A stretch of DNA of 64,000 nt from Microstegium vimineum (taxonomy: Eukaryota > Streptophyta > Magnoliopsida > Poales > Poaceae), in assembly GCA_022036555.1 (NCBI GenBank), contig CM039131.1, positions 33,258,455 to 33,322,454 of the forward strand, given 5' to 3'. The first letter of the stretch is position 1. The number at the start of each line of letters is the position of its first letter. The position numbers were made by a program, and so were the translations under genes. Below, one piece after another: positions 12,082 through 21,619 of the stretch. A model generated the notes under the pieces. It was not told the DNA's origin. It searched no databases and saw only the letters and a list, made by a program, of their open reading frames with translations.

Positions 12082-12418
12082 TTAGTTGTGTGAGAGAATA
12101 ATAGCTATTATTAATTGGACGTGGCTAAATTACGGTTGTGCGACCGTCTCCTACCTCACGTCTGCCACTCCCCTTCAACCTTCATCCTCCTCGCCGGCGG
12201 GCGCACTCCTCCTTGCCCTCGCCCCACCGACCACCGCGTCGTAGCAAGCTAGGGTTTCGCTGCGGCCCTGGAGCTGCGGCGAAAACCTAACTCGCCTGCG
12301 TCGCCACCTTCTTCCCCTCCCCGCCACCACCACCGTCGCCATGGATGGAGCTCCCCACGCTGACCTGGCCCGACCACCCCCACCGCCGCCAGCTCCACTA
12401 AAACGCCCATCGACCATC
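12082..12418. other. GC-rich non-coding flank of hAT-like element
   Basis: GC-rich with phrases such as agctagggtttcgc that resemble grass 5' UTRs. Open frames on both strands are Pro/Arg/Ala-rich and overlap one another, so I do not call a protein. It continues at 13069, the two halves being separated by the hAT-like insertion. Confidence 0.35.
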
Positions 12419-12426
12419 CCCACCGC

Positions 12427-13068
12427 TATAGATGGCCATGCGGCCCGAGGCCCGATGGCACGGCCCGAAGCACGGCACGGCACGGCACGGTGCCACCGTG
12501 CCCGTTCCGGCACGGCCCGAGGCACCAGGCCGTGCCTGGGCCGCCACCCTGGCCTGTGGCACGACACGGGCACAATCCGGTGGTAGGCGGCCTGCTAACC
12601 AAGTAACCAACCAGCCCATCTCCCCTCCCTAACCCTAACTTTTCCAGTTCTGCCTCCTCCCCCCGTGCCACGCCGCAGCTCCTTCTCCACCCGCGCGGCA
12701 ACTCGCAAGCTCCTCCACCCGCGCTGCCGCAGCTCCTCCACCCGTGTCGTCGCAGCTTCTCCGCGCAGCTCCTCCGCGCGGAGCCGGCTGCCAGACTCCT
12801 CTCCTCTGCGCGCTCGCCGGCGGGAGGCGCCAGGGGCTCTCCTACCCGAGCTCCGCCTCGAGGCTCGAGCTCGCCTCGCTCTCTTCCTCTTCCCGCAACA
12901 CAAGCGGCGCCGGCGCGCCCTTCCTCGGTCCTCGCGCGCGAGCTTGACATGGCGGGCAGGCGGCACGGCGGCATGGCGGGCGGCACGGCGGCATGGCGGG
13001 TGGCACGGCGGGCCACGGCATGGCACAGTACGTCGTGCTGGGCCGGCACGGCCCGATGGCCATCTATA
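12427..13068. mobile_element. hAT-like non-autonomous element, 8-bp target duplication
   Basis: The termini are tatagatggccat and its perfect reverse complement atggccatctata. Both sides carry the identical 8-mer cccaccgc (12419-12426 and 13069-13076), the size expected for hAT. The interior is very GC-rich, made of short repeats of cacggcacgg near the left and ggcggcacggcggcatggcg near the right. The several long ORFs in this block (for example on the minus strand 12426-13118) are artefacts of this composition. Confidence 0.85.
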
Positions 13069-13076
13069 CCCACCGC

Positions 13077-13737
13077 TTGGCCTACCTGCCTCTCCCGGCC
13101 GGCCCTTCTATATCCCACTGGAGTTGGGGAAGAGAGGGGAAGAGTTCGTCGAAACCCTAGAAAGCAGATCTGGAGGAGGAGGGTGAGGAGGGTGGTGGTG
13201 GTGGTAGTAGTAGTAGAGGCCTACCTCGCCATGGCCGCCTCCGCCGTCGAACCCCGCCGCCGCCGCTGCCGCCACCGGAGGCGAGAGAGAGAGGAGCCGC
13301 GTGGGGAGGAGGGAGCGGGCTTGCCTGACTCGCCGTGGGGGGAGAGATAGAGCGCGAGCAGTGGAGAGGAGAGCGAGCAGCGTGTGCCTGCATGCGTGGT
13401 GCGCGTGCGTGAGGGGTGTGCGTATGGGTTGATTATAAAACGGTCGTTCTCTAGGAAGTTTAATTAGTACTTTCTGTAAATTTGGAGGCCTTAAATTTTC
13501 GATTTCGAGACCTTGAGCAGTTGACCACCTTGCTCATGTCCATGTAAGGGGTTTGTGTGGAACTAACCCTGGCCAGCGCTGCCCCTACAGGCTACAGTTC
13601 CGCGTCCAGAAAAAAAAAGGAAGGAAGGAGGACCGGAGGAGGGGGCCTAGGCTTGAACATCTTATATTGAAATTGGCTGCAATAATAAATTGATTTGGCT
13701 TATTAATTCAGCGAATCTTATTTAATATAGGTGTGCA
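13077..13737. other. GC-rich to AT-rich spacer, no gene recognised
   Basis: 13077-13400 continues the GC-rich flank with GGA/GTG simple repeats (near 13185-13215). 13430-13660 contains the phrase gaccttgagcagttgaccacc. A conventional gene is not seen. Confidence 0.35.
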
Positions 13738-13890
13738 ATGTACTTCACAGTGCAGAGGATGAAAATGCCCAGCTTCAATGATGTTTTGGGGAGCAATGTG
13801 GACAAAACTGAGGTTGATTTTGACGTGTCTTATTTTGGTATCTCTACTGAATGACAAAATGTTGTTGACCAAGCCTCTCAGTCTACAAAA
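13738..13890 (+). pseudogene. Possible gene-fragment exon, unidentified
   Basis: An ATG at 13738 follows a splice-acceptor-like tttaatatag. It opens a 38-codon frame with ordinary protein composition (begins MYFTVQRMKMPSFNDVLG), stopped by TGA at 13852-13854. The same frame stays open for about 20 more codons of lysine- and serine-rich sequence. I do not recognise the family. It could be the remains of a transposase or a host gene exon. Confidence 0.25.
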
Positions 13891-14554
13891 GGAAGCAAGA
13901 AGAGATTAAAAAAATTAGTATAAAAGAGGATAACATGTTGGTGTTAGCATGGCTAGAGGTAGGAATGTAGACATTAGAAGTATAAATGTTAGAAATATAG
14001 CTGTTAAAAATAGTTCGTTTGTTAGTTATAATAAGGTATGCATTAAATAGAGGTGGGAGAAAGTAGGGAGACAAATATGACTATATGAGGGATCAGATGG
14101 AGTTCACCACTAAGTAGGGGGTAGAATCTCCATGAGGGAGCTCTACTTTGAAGGATAGGGGGTCAAAATTTGAGGGTTCAGCTCAAGATGTCGTTCTCAG
14201 ATTGATGACTATATTTAGACTTAGGCTTGTCTACAAATTTCGAGCTATGCTTGCCTGTATTACTCTTTTGATACAGTTTTAGTGACGACTTCAGTTTATT
14301 TTTGGCTGATGTCAATTCTCTATGTTTGTTGTCATGCAAAAACATGTGTATGTTTCCACTATATTCTAATATCATTGTGTTCATGTAAATAATCTATATT
14401 TGGTATATCAGGTTATCATTAGAATCATGATTTTTTATTCTAATATTATAATATGTGATCATTGATTTTGAGAAATCATCAAAGCATATATATTATTTTT
14501 GGTTGTTTAATTTGTGTTGTCTTAGATATCACCGTAGCATTAACGTGGCAATAT
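13891..14554. other. Non-coding spacer
   Basis: AT-rich, no recognisable gene. It contains short repeats such as tagaagtataaatgttagaaatata near 13975. The start of duplicated segment copy B follows. Confidence 0.35.
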
Positions 14555-15668
14555 ACTAGTGCTAAAAGAGTACAGAAAAAAATCCTTATGCGCTATTATA
14601 AAATATTGTATTTCCTTTTGGGTCACTGAAAACGTTTCATAGCCTTTTGAATTGTTGTTGCCCCTTCATCCATTTCTTTCATAAAAAAATCTTACTTGAA
14701 TGATGAACAATCATAGTACTCCTTTGATGATAAGAAAGAAAAATGACAGCTGAACCTCATTTTTAGCAACTTTTTTTTTAAAAAAAATTGTTGTAAATTA
14801 AGCTCTGCAAATTGATCGGTGGAAGGGAGGCCTTCCTTACCAGCAAGGGGATATGCCGACCAATCCTCGATGGGGGCGTGAGGTCGCGAATCACGACGGC
14901 GGCAAGAGCATCGTGTCCTAGTTAAATATAATGTTAAATATAATACTCGGACTTGCTCATTAAATAAACAAATGAATTGACAAGTAAACCAAAACATTCT
15001 CAATTTGAGATACAGGAACATGTGTGGTGTTTAATTTGATGATTCTTTTGACTCTTCAACCATAATCCACGTGCTAAATCAAAACCATGTGGCAGGGAAT
15101 ACAACAATGAGTTCTTACCTTAAAACAACACATGGAAGAAATCCGATAAAAACACTTCTTGCCCATTTGTCTTCCCGTCATTTTTTATCCGTCCATGGCA
15201 CCCAGCAGCAACATGGCCAGGGAGTAAGGAAAAGCTCTACCAATCACCATGGGACAATAGATGGAGAAAGCTTCATGAATGGAAAATGGCCGCAAAGGGC
15301 TCGAACCCTAACCTGCTTGGGTTGCTCCTATTTGAGATCGTGGGTGGTGGGGGCAGGGATGGCGGCTATGACGACAGGGGTAGTGACGACGATTATGGTG
15401 ACTCCGGGGTACAGCAATCCCGATGAGCGTGCAACAAGGACGGCACCCCGGACGGTCGCGCAACACAGAAAGTGGTCGCGACGGTGGGGATGGCGGATCC
15501 CCGCGACCACCGCGCTTCGAGCTCCCATTCGCGCTGCCCATCTTGGCGTCGAGCGTGAGCGAGGCAATGCCCTAGATCTAGCCCCATACCACGGTCGCCG
15601 CCCCTGCGTTGAACGCGAGCAAGGCGAGGCCCTGGATCTGGCTCTAGCTCCTTGACGGAGGCGTCGTT
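14555..15668. repeat. Duplicated segment, copy B (left half)
   Basis: Co-linear with copy A from the phrase gtgctaaaagagta and lacking the MULE-like insertion found there. It ends abruptly at gacggaggcgtcgtt where the reverse-oriented solo LTR begins. Its right half resumes at 31546. The 194-codon open frame 15071-15655 has a homologous but shorter frame in copy A and no recognised domain. Confidence 0.6.
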
Positions 15669-17093
15669 TTTAAGGATCAAGATGCTCAAGAGAGGGGTGA
15701 ATTGGGCTTATTTCAAATTTCTAGAGCAAATATGAAATCCTAATGCCAATTCTCTCATGCCTACCGGAAGTGTGCCTTAGACTATGAAAGCGGTAGCAAG
15801 CCAAGGAATGGAAGAACACCCTACACAATTCTAGTATGAAAGTAAGAACAAGTGCGGAATGTAAAGAGCTAGGGGGAAGAAAGCTTGACACGACGACGTT
15901 TTGTCGAGGTATCGAGGAGTCGATACTCCCCCCTAGTCCTCATTGGAGCACCGCGCAAGGTATTGCTCCCCCTCAACCCGCACAAGGGTTGAGTGCTCTC
16001 TACGAACTGGTTCTTTACCAGTCTGGCTTAGTGAACCGCCCACAACCGATCACAAGTTGTTGGAGAAGGGTCGTCGACAATCCTCCGGCAATCACCTTCC
16101 TCCGATCACCACCGGATCGTCTAGGTGATGTCGATCACCAAGAGTAACAAGCTTCGAACTCTCACTTGACTCACTCAAGCCTCATGAGATGGATGGATGC
16201 ACACTTGAACTCTTGGATTCACTAGTGAGTGGATTCTATGGATGGATTCGCAAATCTCTCTCACTAGGGCTCTTGCTCTCTTCCCAAACCTCTCAAGATG
16301 TTTCTCAGTTATCCAAATGAGTAAAGGCAGGTTGGGAAGGCAAGCAATGGGGTATAAATACCCCCCTCAACTCTAGCCCGCGGGCAACACTGTCTACATG
16401 ATTTAAGTTCGCATCGGACGCTCTGATGCCGTGCCCAATGGCTAGTTTCAATTCAAAACCCTGGCAAACGGACGCTCTAATGCTTTTCAATGGACGCTAA
16501 GAGGTAGCGTTCGATGCAAACTTGATGCTCTCGGGTTTCTGGAAAAATCATTCCATTAAATCAAAGGACACTCCCTAGCGTTCGATGCCATGCCAACGGA
16601 CGCGTCTGTCGGCAACCGAGCCTCTCTGGAACCTTATTGTACTGCCAACGGACGCTCCAAAGAATCGTCCTAGCATCTGTCGCAAAACCAAAGCAACAGA
16701 CGCAATGGACGCACATCCGTTGCCTCGGACCCTAGCGTCCGATGCCCAAAGAATGGCTCTCTCAACTCCAAACTTCATTGTGATGAAAATGGAAGTGTTC
16801 TAGGGTCATCTAGGGCTTGCTTAGAGCTAAGTTTGTCAAATGTGCACCACACCTAAGTCATGAAGCTCTTCTAAGTCAAGCTACTCATTCTAACCCCTCT
16901 TCATAGTACGGTCAAAGATCAAATAAAGCCCTATCTATACTAAGTGCCCTTCATCTCCTTGTGACACTTAGACCTATCAATCTAGGGTCTTCATTATCTC
17001 TCTTTGAAATCAGAAACGATATCCATTTTGGGGGCAATAGATAACCATTTGATGCCCATTCTCATTAGTCACTATAGCTAAGCTACTCGTAGC
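15669..17093 (-). mobile_element. Copia solo LTR (left part), reverse orientation
   Basis: The sequence is the reverse complement of an LTR related to the SIRE-type element that follows: phrases such as gacacgacgacgttttgtcgaggtatcgagg correspond to the LTR's downstream half. It is diverged and AT-shifted. The missing 77-bp end lies at 31469-31545, on the other side of the younger element. Together they run from about 15669 to cttca at 31545 and are flanked by tcgtt (15664-15668) and tcgtc (31546-31550), one mismatch from a 5-bp target duplication. No internal region is attached, so this is a solo LTR. Confidence 0.8.
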
Positions 17094-18687
17094 TGAAGAA
17101 TTATGGCCCTAGATGGTTTCGGCGATTAACGACAATTAGAGATTATTATGGCTAACGTCTGTTTTGCAGAGGCTATGCGTAGTTTAGCCATAGTGATCGA
17201 TAAGAATGGGCACTAATGGTCATCACTTAGCCCCCAAGATGGATATCATTTCGGATTTCAAGGAGACATGATGAAGACCCTAGAATGATAGGCTAAGTGT
17301 CATAAGGAGATGAAGGGCACTTAGAAATAGATAGGGCTTCTCTTTTTACCTTTGACCGTACTATTAAGAGGGGTTGAGATTAGTAGCTTGACTTAGGAAA
17401 GCTTCATGACTTAGGTGTGGTGCACACTTGACTTCCTTAGCTCTAAGCAAGCCTATGGTGACCGTAAGATAGCCTAGAACAACTTCCATATTCATCGCGA
17501 CGAAAAACGAAGTTGTTAAAACTGTTTTCTGGGCGTCGGACGCTCCTGGCAGGGGCGCCAGACGCTGTCCGTCGGCATCGGACAGAGGCGTCGGACGCTG
17601 GGTGGTTGAGTCCACAACGTTCGTCGACCTTCCAGAGGGGATGTTTTCTGGCTAAGTTTCTCAGGATCCGTCGGACGCTGTCCGACGGCCAGGCGTCGGA
17701 CGTTGGGAAGAGCGTCCGTCGACCTTCCAGAGAGGGTGTTTTTCAACCCTAGCCAGAGCGTAGCGTCGGACGCTGTGGATGAGCGTCCGTCGCCCAGTGA
17801 CGTAGCGTCCGTCGCTGGGAACAGTGTGTCAGAACTAGCCGTTGGGCAGGGCGTCAGACCGTCCGTCGCCCAAACTATGAACAGAAACTAGCCGTTGGGC
17901 ATGCGACGGACCGTCCATCGCCTAGTCGACGGAGCGTCCGTCGCCAACTTAAAATGCCAGCCCGAGGCAGTTTTCAGAGGGTCTATTTATAGCCCCTCCC
18001 ACTTCTCTCCCACCTTGCCTTTGCTCATTTGAGTTGTTGAGTTTGTTGAGAAGGTTGGGAAGAGAGCAAGAGCCCTAGAGAGAGAGAGTGATTCGCGAAT
18101 CCATCCATCCTCTCTCTAGTTCATCCAAGAGTTCAAGTGTGCATCCTCTAGTTGTGAAGCTTGAGTGAGTCAAGCGAAGATCAAGGCTTGTTACTCTTGG
18201 TGATCGACATCACCTAGACGGTCCGGTGGTGCTCGGAGGAAGGTGATCACCGGAGGATTGTCGGTGGCCCTTCTCCATCGACGTTGTGATCGGTTGTGGG
18301 CGATTCACCGAGCCGGAGTGGCGAAGAATCAGCCCGTAGAGAGCACTCATCCCTTGCGCGGGATTGAGGGGGAGCTATACCTTGCGAGGTGCTCCAACAA
18401 GGACTAGGGGGGAGTGTCGACTTCTCGATACCTCGGCAAAATATCGCCGTGTCAAGCATCTCTTTCCCTAGCTCTTTATTACCGCATTACTTTCCGCACT
18501 TGTCTTTCAATTCTTAGTAGAATTGTGTAGGAAGTTTTCGCTTTCCATTGACTTGCTACCGCTTTCTAGCTAGGACACACAAGCGGTAGGCACTAGGGGG
18601 TTAATTGGCTCTTTATAGGTTTAATTCTTGTTTAGAAATTAAAAAGAGCCCAATTCACCCCCCCCCTTGGGCATCTTGATCCTTTCA
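17094..18687 (+). repeat. 5' LTR of SIRE-type element
   Basis: 1594 bp, begins tgaagaattatgg and ends gatcctttca. The promoter half is studded with gcgtccgtcg/gcgtcggacgct motifs (17540-17945). A TATA-like ctatttata lies at 17983-17991. Confidence 0.93.
17983..17991 (+). promoter_or_regulatory. TATA-like box in SIRE-type LTR
   Basis: ctatttata is preserved in the 3' LTR near 30755. It lies just downstream of the CG-rich motif cluster, as expected at the U3/R boundary. Confidence 0.55.
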
Positions 18688-18689
18688 AT

Positions 18690-18701
18690 TGGTATCGGAG
18701 C
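18690..18701 (+). other. Primer binding site (initiator Met-tRNA)
   Basis: tggtatcggagc lies two bases after the 5' LTR. It matches the plant initiator-Met-tRNA binding site tggtatcagagc with one change. Confidence 0.85.
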
Positions 18702-18740
18702 AAGGTTTGCTCTAAATTAGGCTTCACCGCCTAGAGCAAG

Positions 18741-20933
18741 ATGTCCCATGGGGATGGACCACCTCCCATGTTCGATGGAGACGACTTTGCTTATTGGAAA
18801 GTTCGTATGGAGGCCTATCTAGAGGTCGTTGACGTGGGCATGCTCAAAGCCGCCACAAAGGGAGGCACCCTCTTCGCGGAGGACCTCAACTTTGATAAGC
18901 ACAATGCCAAGGCTAAGAACATTATCTTTCGTGGCATTAGCAAGGATGTCTTCAACCGAGTGCGTAATGCCAAAGACGCATTTGAGTTATGGACCACTAT
19001 TTGTACACTTCACGAAGGCACAAAGAGTGAGCGTGAAGAACACTATCACTTGGTTATGGCTAAGCTCAATTCTTTTTCTATGCATGCAAATGAAAATGCA
19101 AATGAAATGTACTCACGACTTAACATTATTGTAGAGGAATCGAATGGGCTCAGTCTCAACCAAATGGAACCAGCCGATGTGGTACGCAAGATTCTTTGTG
19201 TCTTGCCCATTGAGAAGTATGGCCACATCGTCACGGTGCTTCACCAAGGAGATCTCTCCGCCGCTACACCAACACAAATTTTGGGCAAGATCAATGCCCA
19301 TGAGATGTACATGAAGATTGGTGATGGTGGCTCATCTTCCTCCTCCAAGAAGAAAGAAAAAGAGAAGGAGGAGAAGGACTTGGCACTCAAGGCATCCTCC
19401 TCGGAGAAGTACAAGATGCAAGTCATGTATGAGAGCACAAGCGATGATGATGATGATGATGATCTCACTCTTATGGTGAAGAAAACAACCAAGATGTTGA
19501 AGAAGCTAAGCAAGAATGGAGTCAAGTTTGACTCAAAGAAGAAGAAATTCTTCACAAGCTCTTCAAGAAAGCCCCTCTCCAAGATGGATTGCTACAATTG
19601 TGGCAAACTTGGACACTTGGCTCATGCTTGCCCCGAAGAAAAGAAAGACAAGTACAAGAACAAGAAAGCTAACAACAAGTTCAAGTACAACAAGGGCAAC
19701 AAGATTGAGTCAAGTGATGAGGAGAAGAAGGATGACAAGCCATTCAAGAAGAAGAAGAACTTCAACTTCCACAAGAAGAAGAAGAATGGCAAAGCCTACA
19801 TTGTTGGTGATTGGCTCACCGACATTGAAGACTCAAGTGACTCATCTAGAGATGAAAGTGAAGAAGAGAAGGTGGCCGCCTTGGTGATTGGTTCATCTAC
19901 TCCACCGCCACCCCCTCCACCATCTCCGGGTTCATCCTCTACACACCTATGCCTCATGGCTAAAGGTGAAAAAAAGGTACAAAAAGAGGATAGTGATGAT
20001 GAGGCTAGCTCTAGTGATGATAGTGATGATGAGTTTGAGGCACCTTCCTATGATGAGCTAATTGAAATTTGCAACAAATATACTAAGCTCATTAGGAAGT
20101 ATAAAGGAAAAAGTGAATCACTAGAGAAAGCCAATGATAACTTGCATGCTAAGCTTGATGACTTGTCTAGTGCTAATGATGAATTGAAGCTTGAGAACAA
20201 ATCTCTATCATCTAGCACTAGGGAGCTCAAAGCCTCACTCAAGCAAGCTAATGAGAAACATGATAAGCTTGAGAGGTCAACACAAGAGCTCCATACAAGA
20301 TACAACTTGCTAAAAGATGACTACAACCAAGTTAAGAATGAACATGGCACACTTATGATAGCTAATGAATTGCTTTCAAAAGATCTTGCTACACATGTTG
20401 CTATTAACCCGGTTGTTAAGTGTGATATAGCTACTACTTGTGAGGACTTGCTTGATGAAGTTGCTAGTGAGCAAAATGCTAAGTGCAAGGGCAAGAAGGT
20501 AGTTGAGGCTGACAAGCATGATGACTATGTGAAGATGAGGCAAGAAAACTCCAAGCTCAAGGAAGAGCTAATCAACCTCAAGGCAAGCAAGCCACTCACT
20601 ATCAAGTCGGCCAAACAAGATGACAAAGATGCAATGACCTTGATCAACTCTCTCAAAGAGGAAAATGCAAAGCTCAAGGTTGAGAAGATCAAGCTTACAA
20701 GTGGATTGGAGAAGTTCACCAAGGGCCACAACCTCCAAAGTGAGCTCTTGATGAACACTATCATGAAGACCGACAAGACCGGCATTGGGTTCAAGGAGAA
20801 CCAAATCATGAAGGCCGAGGTCAAGATAGAAGCCAAGAACTACTATAAAAACAAGGCCATGAGAAGCAACTATGACACAACAAATCCCAAGCCCAAGAAG
20901 TGCTTTGGATGTGGTCAAGAGGGTCACCTTTAA
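18741..20933 (+). CDS. SIRE-type gag polyprotein (N-terminal part of gag-pol)
   Basis: A 730-codon frame starts at an ATG 40 bp after the primer binding site (MSHGDGPPPMFDGDDFAYWK). Residues about 8-200 form the gag/UBN2-like region with the YWKVRMEAYL signature. A CX2CX4HX4C zinc knuckle lies near residues 284-297, followed by a long lysine-rich tract, an acidic serine/aspartate tract and a predicted coiled coil around residues 440-640. It ends at TAA (20931-20933) inside a second zinc knuckle (CFGCGQEGHL). The same frame continues beyond the stop, so the TAA is probably a disabling mutation. It would form the particle core and bind element RNA. Confidence 0.85.
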   Translation: MSHGDGPPPMFDGDDFAYWKVRMEAYLEVVDVGMLKAATKGGTLFAEDLNFDKHNAKAKNIIFRGISKDVFNRVRNAKDAFELWTTICTLHEGTKSEREEHYHLVMAKLNSFSMHANENANEMYSRLNIIVEESNGLSLNQMEPADVVRKILCVLPIEKYGHIVTVLHQGDLSAATPTQILGKINAHEMYMKIGDGGSSSSSKKKEKEKEEKDLALKASSSEKYKMQVMYESTSDDDDDDDLTLMVKKTTKMLKKLSKNGVKFDSKKKKFFTSSSRKPLSKMDCYNCGKLGHLAHACPEEKKDKYKNKKANNKFKYNKGNKIESSDEEKKDDKPFKKKKNFNFHKKKKNGKAYIVGDWLTDIEDSSDSSRDESEEEKVAALVIGSSTPPPPPPPSPGSSSTHLCLMAKGEKKVQKEDSDDEASSSDDSDDEFEAPSYDELIEICNKYTKLIRKYKGKSESLEKANDNLHAKLDDLSSANDELKLENKSLSSSTRELKASLKQANEKHDKLERSTQELHTRYNLLKDDYNQVKNEHGTLMIANELLSKDLATHVAINPVVKCDIATTCEDLLDEVASEQNAKCKGKKVVEADKHDDYVKMRQENSKLKEELINLKASKPLTIKSAKQDDKDAMTLINSLKEENAKLKVEKIKLTSGLEKFTKGHNLQSELLMNTIMKTDKTGIGFKENQIMKAEVKIEAKNYYKNKAMRSNYDTTNPKPKKCFGCGQEGHL

Positions 20934-21619
20934 TCCCAATGCAAGACTCCACCTCCCAAGACCTTGCCCAAGCACATAAGGCCTTTCGCTCATGATGCAC
21001 ACTTCATCATCAACAAGGACTCCAAGGGTAGACCTCAAGTTGTATTTCTCGGTCCAAAGATGAAGAACAAGCCCAAAGTGCTATGGGTTGCTAAGCAGTT
21101 GGTGGACAAGGCTATGGGACCTCGCCAAGTGTGGGTTCCCAAACAACAAGCTTAACTCCAAGTTGCTTGTGTGTAGGTGAACTACAAGACCGGTGGAAGT
21201 CATTGGGTGATTGATAGTGGATGCACTCAACATATGATCGGTGACTCCCGGATGTTCACCACACTTGAGAAAGATTGTGAAGGGCAAGATTAGATTACCT
21301 TTGGGGATAATTCAAAAGGCAAAGTGCAAGGCCTAGGCAAAGTGGCAATCTCAAATGATCAATCAATATCAAATGTCTTGCTAGTACAATCTTTGAGCTT
21401 CAACTTGCTATCGGTGGGACAACTATGTGATCTTGGTTTCCAATGTCTCTTCACTCCAAATGAGGTAGTTGTGTCCAAGATTGAAGATTCATCATTGATA
21501 TTCAAAGGGTTTCGGCACAACAATCTATACCTAGTGGACTTCACTTCAAATGAAGCTAGTTTGCAAACATGTCTATTCTCCAAGAGTTCTTTGGGTTGGC
21601 TATGGCATAGAAGATTAGC
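20934..21619 (+). pseudogene. SIRE-type protease region with stops, start of GAG-pre-integrase
   Basis: This continues the gag frame with stops at 21153-21155, 21174-21176 and 21291-21293. An aspartic protease active-site signature (WVIDSGCTQHM) is visible near 21200. The frame then runs through the protease C-terminal half to a LWHRR motif, which normally opens the GAG-pre-integrase domain, and breaks off near 21620. The downstream sequence belongs to the far end of the integrase core in another frame, so the catalytic integrase is missing. Confidence 0.75.

Noticed and set aside
12175..13386. Many long ORFs on both strands in a GC-rich block
   Set aside because: They overlap in several frames, are Arg/Ala/Pro-rich, and coincide with the simple-repeat interior of a hAT-like element and its GC-rich flank.
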